Shown here in pieces: positions 1 to 6,968 of a stretch of DNA of 8,798 nucleotides. The stretch is from CAWDLX01 sp046728155. GTDB taxonomy: Bacteria; Actinomycetota; Actinomycetes; Mycobacteriales; Micromonosporaceae. A program made the translations under genes and the position numbers. Location of the stretch: contig JBKPDY010000136.1 in the NCBI GenBank assembly GCA_046728155.1, forward strand, positions 1-8,798, read 5' to 3'. How positions within the stretch are numbered: the first letter of the stretch is position 1; every line of letters begins with the position of its first letter. A model generated the notes under the pieces. That model had not been told where the DNA came from. It saw nothing but the letters and a program-made list of their open reading frames with translations, and did not search any database.

Positions 1-541
1 CCCTGAACGCGCCGGAGCCGGCGACCACAAAGCTGCCTGACAGCAGCGAGTCGCCAGGTCGCTTGGCCACCGGATCCGCCTCACCGGTCAGCAGCGACTC
101 ATCGACCTCCAGCCCGTCAGTCATCAGGAGGTCCCCGTCGACGGGCACCTTCGCGCCGGTCGCCAGCAGTACCACGTCGTCGACGACCACCTCCTGTGGC
201 GCCACGGACGCGTCCGCACCGTCCCGGCGTACCCGGACCGGGGCCTGTTCCAGCAATGCCAGGCTGTCCAGGGTCCGCTTCGCCCGCAGCTCCTGCACGA
301 TCCCGACCGCACTGTTGACCAGAATCACCAACCCGAACAGCCCGTCCTGGAACTCACCGAAGACGAGGACGACCACCAGCAGCGCGCCGATGATCGCGTT
401 GAATCGGGTCAGTACGTTGGCCCGCACGATCGACCCGATGGACCGAGAAGAGCGGGCGGTGACGACATTCGCCTGACCGCCGGCACGCCGTTGTGCCACC
501 TCCGCCGCGGTGAGACCCGCAACGGCCTGCAACTGCGTCAC
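1..541 (-). CDS. ctpE: Cation-transporting P-type ATPase, CtpE-like (N-terminal part, cut by window edge)
   Basis: The first 180 residues of a P-type ATPase are read on the minus strand. Visible parts are a short cytosolic N-terminus (LTAAEVAQRRAGGQAN), a first membrane helix at about residues 48-62, a second at about 66-82, and the actuator domain with DESLLTGEADP at about 147-157. That segment holds the TGE loop (152-154) that dephosphorylates the aspartyl-phosphate. The phosphorylation, nucleotide-binding and later membrane domains lie beyond the window. The overall pattern, especially RANVLTRFNAI, NSAVGIVQELRAK and LEVDESLLTGEAD, matches what I recall of mycobacterial CtpE, described as a calcium-transporting ATPase; the ion is inferred from that resemblance. 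The start is the GTG at 541-539, with GGAGG seven bases upstream. A second in-frame GTG at 547-545 sits too close to that site. No frameshift is seen. Other HAD-IC P-type ATPases with different ions remain possible. Confidence 0.85.
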   Translation of the reverse strand, partial: MTQLQAVAGLTAAEVAQRRAGGQANVVTARSSRSIGSIVRANVLTRFNAIIGALLVVVLVFGEFQDGLFGLVILVNSAVGIVQELRAKRTLDSLALLEQAPVRVRRDGADASVAPQEVVVDDVVLLATGAKVPVDGDLLMTDGLEVDESLLTGEADPVAKRPGDSLLSGSFVVAGSGAFR

Positions 542-845
542 GCTCACGCCTCCGGTTGTCCCCTTGCCTCGATCATGCAGGACTACGCTTGCCGGACCCG
601 CTTCGACCGACGGCCCTGGCCGTAGATACCGTCCCACGCCCGAGATGCTCGGCCGTGCGTGACCCCGGTGTGCAAGTCGGGTCCCATCGTCGCGGCCCAA
701 TCGCCTCTATCCCGCCGCCCGAGGTGGAGCGCATCAACGACGGACAGATGCCCGGGTCGACAAGGTCGCCGCAAGGATCCGCCTGGCGTGCCGCCGGGGC
801 AAGCGTTGGCAACGTGGTTCAGGGCGTGGTGATCCTATCCGTCGG
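542..845. other. About 300 bp without a recognisable gene
   Basis: Both strands carry short open frames here, such as one ending at 849 on the plus strand and one from 812 to 573 on the minus strand. None has a recognisable domain or a good ribosome binding site. The part next to 541 should contain the promoter and leader of the ctpE-like gene; the GGAGG at 549-553 is its ribosome binding site. No convincing -35/-10 pair, terminator or tRNA was found. It may be ordinary intergenic DNA or the eroded remains of a gene. Confidence 0.5.
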
Positions 846-1405
846 CTAGGCCGCAACCATGTGTACGGCCACGCCGTGAACAGTCTGCGGACCGCCCTTC
901 TCGGGCATGAGATGACTCGTGAACCAGTCCGCGGCCAGATCGGCGACGCGGCTTAGGGCACCCGGCTCGTCGAACGCGTGCGTGGCACCTGGCACCACGG
1001 CGACGCGGTTCGAGCAGCGCAGCCGCGCCCGCGCCGCCCGATTCAACTCAGCCACGACGGGATCGCAGCCGCCGACGATCAGCAGTGTCGGTGCGAGAAC
1101 GCCACCCAGTCGCGGTCCAGCGAGGTCGGGGCGCCCGCCACGGGAAACCACTGCGCGGATAGCGGTGTCAGGTTCGGCCGCCGCCCACAACGCCGCGCCG
1201 GCGCCGGTACTCATGCCGAACACACCAATCGGCAGCCCGGAACAGACAGGCTGGCGGCGGACCCATTCGACGACCTCGACCAGCCGCCCACCAAGCAGGC
1301 TGGCATCGAAAACGTGGGCGCTCGCCGCCTCCTCCGTCAGGGTTAGCAGGTCGAACAGCAGGGTAGCCAGACCCGCCCTGTTGAGTAGACCTGCGACACG
1401 GGGAG
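846..1405 (-). pseudogene. Alpha/beta hydrolase (dienelactone-hydrolase-like), 5'-truncated
   Basis: The minus strand encodes about 185 residues of an alpha/beta hydrolase, from roughly PRVAGLLNRAGLATLLFDLLT through to a TAG stop at 848-846. The catalytic triad is complete: nucleophile Ser in GMSTG (codon 1211-1209), Asp in GGCDPVV (1064-1062) and His in GATHAFDE (980-978). The N-terminal strand and the HG-type oxyanion region that should precede VAGLL, some 30-40 residues, are missing. There is no proper start codon before the sequence runs into narG coding DNA on the opposite strand. The first in-frame ATG (1223) lies only four codons before the catalytic Ser and cannot give a folded enzyme. 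The text resembles the hydrolase half of phosphoribosyltransferase-hydrolase fusions such as mycobacterial Rv0571c, from memory; whether a transferase half was ever attached cannot be seen. The left limit is exact; the right limit is uncertain by about 15 bases. Confidence 0.7.
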
Positions 1406-1864
1406 TCGGGCATCACCGTCCGTTACCTCACGCCGCACAGCAAGTGGTCCATCCACTCCGAGTACCAGGACAACCTCTTCATGCTGTCGCTCTCGCGTGG
1501 TGGGCAAACGATCTGGATGTCCACACTGGACGCCGTCAAGATCGGCGTCCATGATAACGACTGGATCGAGGCGGTCAACCGCAACGGTGTGGTCGTCGCC
1601 CGCGCTATCGTGTCGCACCGTATGCCCGAGGGCACCGTGTACATGCACCACGCTCAAGATCGGCTGATCGACGTACCCCGTACGGAGATCACGGGTCGAC
1701 GCGGTGGCATTCACAACTCACTGACCCGGCTGCTGGTCAAGCCGACCCACCTCATCGGTGGCTATGCGCAGTTGTCGTTTGCCTTCAATTACCTTGGCCC
1801 GACCGGCAACCAACGCGACGAGATCACGATCATCCGCCGTCGCGACCAGGAGGTCGAGTACTGA
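1385..1864 (+). pseudogene. narG: Respiratory nitrate reductase alpha subunit NarG, C-terminal fragment only
   Basis: The plus strand gives about 159 residues matching the extreme C-terminus of NarG, a protein of about 1,230 residues. Recognisable parts are ITVRYLTPHSKWSIHSEYQD, LSRGGQTIWM, DNDWIEAVNRNGVVVARAIV, the RGGIHNSLTR turn, KPTHLIGGYAQLSFAFNY and GPTGNQRDE. This is the molybdopterin-dinucleotide-binding C-terminal domain. The N-terminal [4Fe-4S] (FS0) region, the Asp ligand region of molybdenum and most of the active-site funnel are absent. An in-frame TGA at 1382-1384 precedes the fragment, and the first ATG is at 1481, well inside the domain, so no functional NarG can be made from this copy. 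The hydrolase on the other strand begins at the same place. The stop is TGA 1862-1864, 34 bases before narH. The 3' end looks undamaged. Confidence 0.88.
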
Positions 1865-1902
1865 TGAGCCGCCGAAACGACGCTTGCGGAGTGAGCCAAT
1901 GA
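1864..1902 (+). other. Twelve-codon ORF bridging narG and narH
   Basis: An ATG sharing its A with the narG stop (TGATG, 1862-1866) opens a frame of 12 codons, MSRRNDACGVSQ. It ends at TGA 1900-1902, overlapping the narH ATG at 1899-1901. It therefore exactly tiles the gap between the two genes. The narH ribosome binding site (GGAG, 1888-1891) lies inside it. It could couple narH translation to narG by carrying ribosomes through the gap, or be chance. I know of no protein family for it. Confidence 0.25.
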
Positions 1903-3548
1903 AACCGATGGCCCAGATGGCGATGGTGATGAACCTCGACAAGTGCATCGGTTGCCACACCTGCTCGGTCACCTGCAAACAGGCCTGGACCAACCGCAGT
2001 GGCGTCGAGTACGTGTGGTTCAACAACGTGGAGACCCGGCCCGGCCAAGGGTATCCGCGCCGGTATGAGGACCAGGAGACCTGGCGCGGCGGTTGGACCC
2101 TCAACAAGCGGGGCCGGCTCTCCCTCAAGGGCGGTGGACGGCTGCGCAAGCTGTTGACCATCTTCTCCAACCCGAGGCTACCGAGCATCGCGGACTACTA
2201 CGAGCCCTGGACGTACGACTACGAAACTTTGACCAACGCGCCGCTGCAGGAGCACACTCCGGTCGCCCGACCCCGCTCGCTTATCTCCGGCCAGAACATG
2301 AAGATCGAGTGGTCGGCCAACTGGGACGACGACCTCGGCGGCTCGCCCGATCACGGGCACAAGGACGTTCTGCTCAAAGGCATCGCCGACAAGGTGAGGT
2401 TCGAGTTCGAGCAGACGTTCATGTTCTACCTGCCGCGCATCTGCGAGCACTGCCTCAACCCGTCGTGCGCCGCGTCCTGCCCGTCCGGGGCCATCTACAA
2501 GCGGACCGAGGACGGCATCGTGCTGGTCGACCAGGACCGGTGCCGCGGCTGGCGGATGTGCGTTTCGGGCTGCCCGTACAAGAAGGTGTACTTCAACCAT
2601 CGGACCGGCAAGGCCGAGAAGTGCACGTTCTGCTACCCGCGCATCGAGGTCGGCATCCCGACCGTCTGCTCCGAGACGTGTGTGGGCCGGCTGCGCTACA
2701 TCGGCCTCATGCTCTACGATTCCGACGCCGTCCTCGGGGCAGCGTCCACAGTGGATGAACACGACCTGTACGAGGCCCAGCGCAGCGTGTTCCTTGACCC
2801 GAACGACCCAACCGTCGTTGCCGAGGCGGAGAAGGCCGGCATCCCCGCGGACTGGATCACCGCGGCGCAGCGCTCACCCGTCTACGCGCTCATCAACACG
2901 TACCGGGTCGCGCTCCCGCTCCACCCGGAGTACCGAACCATGCCCATGGTCTGGTATATCCCACCGCTCTCACCGGTCGTGGATATCGTCCGCGACACCG
3001 GCCATGACGCAGAGGACCACGGTAACCTGTTTGCCGCGATCGAGGCGTTGCGCATCCCCATCGACTACCTTGCCCGGCTGTTCACGGCCGGAGACCCCGC
3101 TCCAGTTGACGCCGTCCTGCGGCGCCTGGCGGCGATGCGCGCATACATGCGCGACATCAACCTCGGCCGGCAACCGAACAACGATATCCCGGCCAAAGTC
3201 GGCATGACCGGCGAGAAGGTGTACGACATGTACCGGCTCCTCGCCCTGGCCAAGTACGACGAGCGGTACGTCATACCGTCAGCCCACGCCGAACAGGCCC
3301 ACTCGCTGGAGGAACTCGCCACCGAATGCAGCCTCAACTTCGAAGGCGGGCCCGGCATGGGCGGCTCCGGACCGTTCGGTGAGTCGTCAGGCGGCCCGGT
3401 CCCGGTCGCCATCGAGAATCTCCGGATGCTCCGCGAACGCCAGACGGGCGAGGGCATTGTCGATCCGGCCGACCGGGGCGGACGGGTCAACCTGCTCAAC
3501 TGGGATGGCAAAGGAAGCCCGTTCCCACCGCGCAAGGACCCGCCATGA
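1899..3548 (+). CDS. narH: Respiratory nitrate reductase beta subunit NarH
   Basis: NarH is the iron-sulfur electron-transfer subunit that passes electrons from the NarI hemes to the NarG molybdenum site on the cytoplasmic side of the membrane. The 549-residue protein has the usual length. Four cysteine groups are present: C16, C19, C22, C26; C182, C185, C190, C194; C215, W218, C221, C225; and C242, C245, C257, C261. Trp218 in CRGWRMCVSGC takes the place of a cysteine, which is the signature of the single [3Fe-4S] cluster in NarH; the other groups make [4Fe-4S] clusters. The start at 1899 is supported by GGAG at 1888-1891, seven bases upstream, and by the family N-terminus (MVMNLDKCIGCHTC). 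An upstream in-frame extension to 1758 overlaps narG and is not real. The stop overlaps narJ by four bases (ATGA). The gene appears intact although its partner narG is not. Confidence 0.97.
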   Translation: MKPMAQMAMVMNLDKCIGCHTCSVTCKQAWTNRSGVEYVWFNNVETRPGQGYPRRYEDQETWRGGWTLNKRGRLSLKGGGRLRKLLTIFSNPRLPSIADYYEPWTYDYETLTNAPLQEHTPVARPRSLISGQNMKIEWSANWDDDLGGSPDHGHKDVLLKGIADKVRFEFEQTFMFYLPRICEHCLNPSCAASCPSGAIYKRTEDGIVLVDQDRCRGWRMCVSGCPYKKVYFNHRTGKAEKCTFCYPRIEVGIPTVCSETCVGRLRYIGLMLYDSDAVLGAASTVDEHDLYEAQRSVFLDPNDPTVVAEAEKAGIPADWITAAQRSPVYALINTYRVALPLHPEYRTMPMVWYIPPLSPVVDIVRDTGHDAEDHGNLFAAIEALRIPIDYLARLFTAGDPAPVDAVLRRLAAMRAYMRDINLGRQPNNDIPAKVGMTGEKVYDMYRLLALAKYDERYVIPSAHAEQAHSLEELATECSLNFEGGPGMGGSGPFGESSGGPVPVAIENLRMLRERQTGEGIVDPADRGGRVNLLNWDGKGSPFPPRKDPP

Positions 3549-4183
3549 CCCGGATCGACCATCGCCCCGCGTGGCAGGCCCAGTCCCTGCTGCTCGGCTA
3601 CCCCGACGACACCCTCGCCGGCCACTTCCGGCTGCTGCGGCGGGTCGCCGATCAGGCTCCGTCCGCAGTGGGCGGACCGCTGGTGGCATTCCTCGACCAC
3701 GCCCAAGCCACCCCGCCGACGACGCTCGCCGCCGACTACGTGGCCACCTTCGACCATCGCAAACGCTGCTGCCTCTATTTGACCTACTACGTCCACGGCG
3801 ACACCCGCCGGCGCGGTATCGCACTGCTGCGGCTCAAACAGACCTATGCCGCCGCCGGGATGCGCCTCGTCGACGACGAACTACCCGACCACCTCGCTGT
3901 CGTGCTCGAGTACGCCGCCAGCCAGGACAACCCGGCCATCGGGGAGGCATTACTTTCTGACTATCGGGCCGGCAGCGAACTGCTCCGCCTCGCCCTGCGG
4001 GAGGCCAGCTCGCCCTGGGCCGCCGTTCTGGACTCGGTCTCGGCCACCCTGCCCCCACTACGAGGCGACCAACGCGAGGCCGTCGCCCGGCTCGCCGCCC
4101 AAGGCCCACCCGACGAACAGGTCGGCCTCGCTCCGTTCGCCCCACCCGAGTACATGCCCCAAGCGCAGCGAGTTCCCCGATGA
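3545..4183 (+). CDS. narJ: Nitrate reductase assembly chaperone NarJ
   Basis: NarJ is a cytoplasmic, all-helical chaperone of the TorD/NarJ family. It binds apo-NarG and assists molybdenum cofactor insertion and membrane docking onto NarI; it is not part of the final enzyme. The 212-residue product fits the family length. It shows the conserved N-terminal AWQAQSLLLGYPDD and, near residues 63-82, the ADYVATFDHRKRCCLYLTYY block with the typical F-D-x-x-(K/R)-C-x-L-Y-L-T pattern. The C-terminal tail is short and charged. Its ATG overlaps the narH stop, with AAGGA about six bases upstream inside narH, indicating translational coupling. Its own stop overlaps the narI start in the same way. Since NarG is truncated here, the chaperone has no full-length client from this locus. 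Confidence 0.93.
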   Translation: MTRIDHRPAWQAQSLLLGYPDDTLAGHFRLLRRVADQAPSAVGGPLVAFLDHAQATPPTTLAADYVATFDHRKRCCLYLTYYVHGDTRRRGIALLRLKQTYAAAGMRLVDDELPDHLAVVLEYAASQDNPAIGEALLSDYRAGSELLRLALREASSPWAAVLDSVSATLPPLRGDQREAVARLAAQGPPDEQVGLAPFAPPEYMPQAQRVPR

Positions 4184-4911
4184 GCGTGCTGCTCTGGGTT
4201 GTCGTCCCGTACGTGGCCATCACCACCTTCGTGGTCGGCCACTACTGGCGCTACCGCTACGACAAGTTCGGCTGGACCACCCGCTCGTCCCAGCTCTACG
4301 AACGCCGGTTGCTGCGGTGGGGAAGCCCGCTGTTCCACTTCGGCATCCTGCTCGTCGCGCTCGGCCACGTCGGCGGTCTGCTCATCCCCGAGGCGTGGAC
4401 AAACGCTGTCGGCATCAGCGAGACCGCGTACCACATCGTCGCCTTCACGCTAGGCACCGTCGCCGGCCTCGCCACGCTCGCCGGCGTCGCTATCCTCATC
4501 TACCGGCGTCGCACCGTCGGACCGGTGTTCTCCGCCACCACCCGCAACGACAAGGCCATGTACGTGGTGCTGGTGCTGACCATCGTGCTGGGACTCGGCA
4601 CCACCGTGCTAGGCAACATCACCGGGCACCCGCACGACTACCGGCAGACCGTCGCCCCCTGGTTCCGATCCATCTTCGACCTGCACCCGGACACGAACCT
4701 CATGGTGCACGCTCCGCTCGGCTTCCAGCTGCACGTGCTGTCGGCGTGGGTGCTCTTCGCGTTCTGGCCCTTCACCCGGCTGGTCCATGTCTTCTCGGCG
4801 CCGGTCGGCTACCTCACCCGTCCGTACATCGTCTACCGCAGCCGGGACCCGCGGACCGGCAGCCTCTCACGACGCCGAGGCTGGGAGCTGCCGACCGACG
4901 GTGGCCGCTGA
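4180..4911 (+). CDS. narI: Respiratory nitrate reductase gamma subunit NarI (cytochrome b)
   Basis: NarI is the membrane cytochrome b that oxidises quinol and feeds electrons to NarH. The 243-residue protein has about five membrane helices: near residues 2-20, 48-70, 83-107, 127-147 and 180-205. The heme b ligands can be placed by motif. His53 and His63 lie in LFHFGILLVALGHVGG, and His185 and His203 in QLHVLSAWVLFAFWPF and TRLVHVFSAP, corresponding to E. coli NarI His56, His66, His187 and His205. The RLVHVFSAPVGYLTRPYIVYR stretch is typical of the family. The start overlaps the narJ stop (ATGA). It is the last gene of the operon and faces the converging adh gene 117 bp away. No damage is visible. 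Confidence 0.95.
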   Translation: MSVLLWVVVPYVAITTFVVGHYWRYRYDKFGWTTRSSQLYERRLLRWGSPLFHFGILLVALGHVGGLLIPEAWTNAVGISETAYHIVAFTLGTVAGLATLAGVAILIYRRRTVGPVFSATTRNDKAMYVVLVLTIVLGLGTTVLGNITGHPHDYRQTVAPWFRSIFDLHPDTNLMVHAPLGFQLHVLSAWVLFAFWPFTRLVHVFSAPVGYLTRPYIVYRSRDPRTGSLSRRRGWELPTDGGR

Positions 4912-4977
4912 GGCCAGTCATTCATGCCTGGGCCGTTCCCTCGAATGATCCAGCCCCAGACCCAGCGGTAGCCCAAT

Positions 4978-4991
4978 AGCACGTCCGTGCT
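4978..4991. terminator. Small hairpin between convergent narI and adh, possible terminator
   Basis: AGCAC-GTCC-GTGCT forms a perfect five-base stem with a four-base loop, 66 bp after the narI stop and 37 bp before the adh stop. There is no U-run on either side, so it is at best a weak or factor-assisted bidirectional terminator. Nothing stronger is seen in the 117-bp convergent gap. Confidence 0.25.
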
Positions 4992-5028
4992 CTGTGGCGG
5001 TCCTGGAGATTCGCCGGAACAGGTGCGA

Positions 5029-6075
5029 TCACGGCACAATCACGGCGCGCCCGTGTAGCTTGCCGTCGCGTAATTGCTGGTAGGCGCTGACGGCGTCGTC
5101 CAGCGGGAACGGCACCACTTTCGGGGCGACGAGGCCACGGGCACCCAAGTCGAGCACCTCGGCCAGTTCCGGACGTGAACCCCAGTAGGTGGTCTGGATA
5201 CTCACCTCGTACGGCACAGAGAAGAACGAGACCGCCATGGTGCCGCCGGCGATGCCGACGATCGTCACATCGCCGAGCACCCGGGCGGTGGCGGCGGCCA
5301 AGGCGAGGGTGCTGTCGGCCCCCACGAAGTCGAGTACGACGTCGGCGCCTTGACCATTGGTTAGGCGGCGGATCTCCTCTGCTACGCCGTCGCCGGCCGG
5401 CAGCGCCTGGTCAGCCCCGCACTCCTCTGCCAGGTTCAACGCGTCCTTGTTGGTGTCGACGGCGATGACCCGGGCGGCCGTGGTCGCCTTGAGGATCTGC
5501 AGGCCGAGATGGCCGAGTCCGCCGACGCCGATCACGAGCGCGGTGGCATCCGGTGGAAGTTTGGGCCAGGAGTGGCGGATGGCGTGGTATGGCGTCAGTC
5601 CGGCGTCGGTCAATGGCGCCGCGTACAACGGGTCGAGCCCCTCGGGCAAGGCGAGGATATGGCGCACGTCGGGCACGAGCATGTACTCAGCCATCCCTCC
5701 GTCGAGGCCGAGTCCACCGCCACCTCCGGCGACCGGGGCGGCGGCTACGTTCTCGCAGTAGGTCTCCACGCCCATCCGGCATCGCGAGCACGTGCCGCAT
5801 CCCCACGCCCCATAGACCGCGACGGGATCACCAACGGCAAGGCCGGTGACGCCGTCGCCGTAGGTGTGCACCCAGCCAGCGTTCTCGTGTCCCAGTGTGA
5901 ACGGCGGCCCCCACGGGAGCACACCGCGTTCGAAGTCGTGCATGAGGTGCAGATCCGAATGGCAGGCTCCGGCGCCGCCGATCTTCACTACCACCTGCCC
6001 CGGACCGGGCACCGGTTCCGCCACGTCCACGAGCACCGGTTCCGACTTCCACTCGCGCAATCTGAGGGCGCGCAT
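5029..6075 (-). CDS. Zinc-dependent, probably NAD-linked alcohol dehydrogenase
   Basis: This is a 348-residue medium-chain zinc alcohol dehydrogenase, a cytoplasmic enzyme interconverting alcohols and aldehydes or ketones. Catalytic zinc ligands are Cys38 (GACHSD), His63-Glu64 (GHENAGWV) and probably Asp157 (APLTDAGLT). The structural zinc site has Cys93, Cys96, Cys99 and Cys107 (CGTCSRCRMGVETYC). The Rossmann motif GVGGLGHLG is at about 183-190, and Asp207 at the end of the second strand (VIAVDTNK) favours NAD over NADP. The start at 6075 (MRALRLREWK) matches the family N-terminus and follows a purine-rich GGAAGGACAGGAA; an upstream ATG at 6153 would add 26 unrelated residues. The substrate cannot be read from sequence. 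Adh genes of this type occur in actinobacterial hypoxia or dormancy islands, and a DosR-like motif lies about 70 bp upstream. The gene looks intact. Confidence 0.92.
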   Translation of the reverse strand: MRALRLREWKSEPVLVDVAEPVPGPGQVVVKIGGAGACHSDLHLMHDFERGVLPWGPPFTLGHENAGWVHTYGDGVTGLAVGDPVAVYGAWGCGTCSRCRMGVETYCENVAAAPVAGGGGGLGLDGGMAEYMLVPDVRHILALPEGLDPLYAAPLTDAGLTPYHAIRHSWPKLPPDATALVIGVGGLGHLGLQILKATTAARVIAVDTNKDALNLAEECGADQALPAGDGVAEEIRRLTNGQGADVVLDFVGADSTLALAAATARVLGDVTIVGIAGGTMAVSFFSVPYEVSIQTTYWGSRPELAEVLDLGARGLVAPKVVPFPLDDAVSAYQQLRDGKLHGRAVIVP

Positions 6076-6139
6076 TTCCTGTCCTTCCGCCAATGATGGT
6101 TCTCTTTCGCATACTCTTCGCCCCCGTCCGCGCATCCAT

Positions 6140-6153
6140 AGGTCTAAGGTCAC
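6140..6153 (-). promoter_or_regulatory. DosR/DevR-like box upstream of adh
   Basis: On the minus strand the 14-mer is GTGACCTTAGACCT. It agrees at 10 of 14 positions with the core GGGACTWWAGTCCC of the mycobacterial DosR box (consensus recalled from the literature). It shares GACCTTAG-N-CC with the motif upstream of the SHOCT gene. It is centred about 71 bp before the adh ATG, and a possible -10 (TATGCG) follows 27 bp downstream, so the box could overlap the -35 region as DosR sites do. No experimental support; chance is not excluded. Confidence 0.5.
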
Positions 6154-6164
6154 AACCTGCCCGG

Positions 6165-6177
6165 GATCTTTCAGATC
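6165..6177. promoter_or_regulatory. Dyad GATCT-TTC-AGATC upstream of adh
   Basis: A perfect five-base inverted repeat with a three-base spacer lies 12 bp upstream of the DosR-like box in the adh control region. It could be an auxiliary operator. A dyad this short can occur by chance. Confidence 0.25.
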
Positions 6178-6406
6178 GGGCGGAGCTCGATGCGGAGGAA
6201 GTGACTTCGGTCGGATGGTTCACAACGATTGTCGAATGGAGCTGCCGCCGGTCGGGGGCGCCGCGATGCAATGTCTGGAGAGGCCACGACTGAGGCGACC
6301 GGGTGATGGCAATGACCACACAAATGCGGCGACCGGGCCCGGCGACGCGCCGGATCGGATGTGTCATGGCCGGCGCCGGCGGACGTGGGCTGACCCCGCG
6401 ATCGGA

Positions 6407-6908
6407 ATGAACCGGCTGCATGTGATGGGTCTCGATCAGGCTCCACGGGCACCGGCGACGCTCGACTCGTTCGTCAACACCATGGCGTCAGGGTGGGTGA
6501 CGTCCCTGCGCAGCCGATCGGCCCATCGGGCAAGTTCTCGAAGACGAGTCGGTCGCCGTCGATCGCGCCGTGTATGACATCGGCGTGTCCGTAGTTGTCG
6601 GCGAGGGTCGCGCTGTAGCCCTGCCGGCTGGGATCCCATCCAACCCCCCGGTGCAGTTGCCGGGTGAGCACGAGGCTCCCGTCGATGGCGTACTGCTCCT
6701 GCGAATACGGGCCGACAATCCACCGGCCATTCTGAGTGAGCTCATGCATGCCACGGCCGTGGGCCGTCATGTCGGGGGTGCCCGGTCCCATCCCACCCTC
6801 GACGATCTGGCCCTCCCAGGTGAAGTCCGGGTAGAACCACGCCAGCTCGGTCATCTCGGTGCCGGGCGTAATCGGGAGTGGGACAGCTGTCGTTGTGGTT
6901 GCGTTCAT
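6407..6908 (-). pseudogene. DUF1579-like protein gene with two frameshifts
   Basis: From the ATG at 6908 a normal protein runs for 131 residues: ELAWFYPDFTWEGQ, GRGMHELTQNGRWIVGPYSQ, WDPSRQGYSATLADNYGHAD, IDGDRLVFENLPDGPI. The frame then goes wrong near 6510-6518. The expected continuation RLRRDVTHPDAMVLTNESSV lies in a second frame, and after a second break near 6445-6455 the expected ending WSLIETHHMQPV lies in the third frame. Each break is explained by one missing base. As it stands the first frame stops at 6474 with a wrong tail. I assign it to DUF1579-like, lipocalin-shaped cytosolic proteins of unknown function from memory of this pattern. No clear ribosome binding site precedes 6908; a DosR-like motif ends 36 bp upstream, so a leaderless start is possible. 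An alternative start is Met19 (6854). Either a recent pseudogene or a pair of sequencing indels. Confidence 0.7.
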
Positions 6909-6944
6909 GGCTGAACCGTGGCCTTGCCGATCGCCGACGGCTCA

Positions 6945-6958
6945 GGGCCGAAGGCCAA
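6945..6958 (-). promoter_or_regulatory. Weaker DosR-like motif upstream of the DUF1579-like gene
   Basis: On the minus strand TTGGCCTTCGGCCC shares the G-R-C-C-T-T-M-G-N-C-C pattern with the boxes at 6140 and 7950. It sits 37-50 bp before the ATG at 6908, in the short gap after the PepSY-like gene. It is also a GC-rich palindrome (GGCC-TTC-GGCC), which arises easily by chance in this DNA. Confidence 0.3.
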
Positions 6959-6968
6959 TCCGTTCTCC

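Larger units (their letters stand above)
6076..6406. other. Gene-free stretch holding the adh control region
   Basis: About 330 bp lie between the adh start and the end of the decayed DUF1579-like gene. No frame on either strand has a recognisable domain. The part nearest adh carries a DosR-like motif (6140-6153), a possible -10 element TATGCG (minus strand, 6113-6108) 27 bp downstream of it, and two small dyads further upstream (6165-6177 and 6198-6208). The rest shows nothing I can name; it may include lost coding sequence from the neighbouring pseudogene. Confidence 0.5.

Noticed and set aside
556..849. Plus-strand frame of 97 codons in the gap before the hydrolase
   Set aside because: It has no recognisable motif and no ribosome binding site, and it ends inside the 3' end of the hydrolase.
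919..1554. Long plus-strand frame of 211 codons
   Set aside because: It lies antisense to the hydrolase and runs out of frame into narG coding sequence; its Arg/Ser/Pro-rich composition is typical of a GC-rich shadow.
1758..1898. N-terminal extension of narH
   Set aside because: It overlaps narG coding sequence in another frame; the true NarH N-terminus and a good ribosome binding site are at 1899.
3065..3796. Minus-strand frame of 243 codons opposite narH and narJ
   Set aside because: Shadow of two well-identified genes; no domain, no ribosome binding site.
4918..4948. TCATTC…GAATGA inverted repeat after narI
   Set aside because: Six-base arms 19 bases apart with low GC; too weak to call a terminator or operator.
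3846..4979. Plus-strand frame of 377 codons overlapping narJ and narI
   Set aside because: It is in a different frame from both NarJ and NarI, which carry all the family motifs; the product is Arg/Pro/His-rich nonsense.
5509..6096. Plus-strand frame of 195 codons opposite adh
   Set aside because: Antisense shadow of the intact dehydrogenase; the composition is not protein-like.
6076..6153. Twenty-six-residue extension of Adh to ATG 6153
   Set aside because: The family N-terminus begins at MRALRLREW; the extension covers the promoter region, including the possible -10, and its ATG overlaps the box.
6945..6956. GGCC-GAA-GGCC hairpin as a terminator after the PepSY-like gene
   Set aside because: A four-base stem without a U-run; the same bases fit better as part of a DosR-like motif, and even that is weak.
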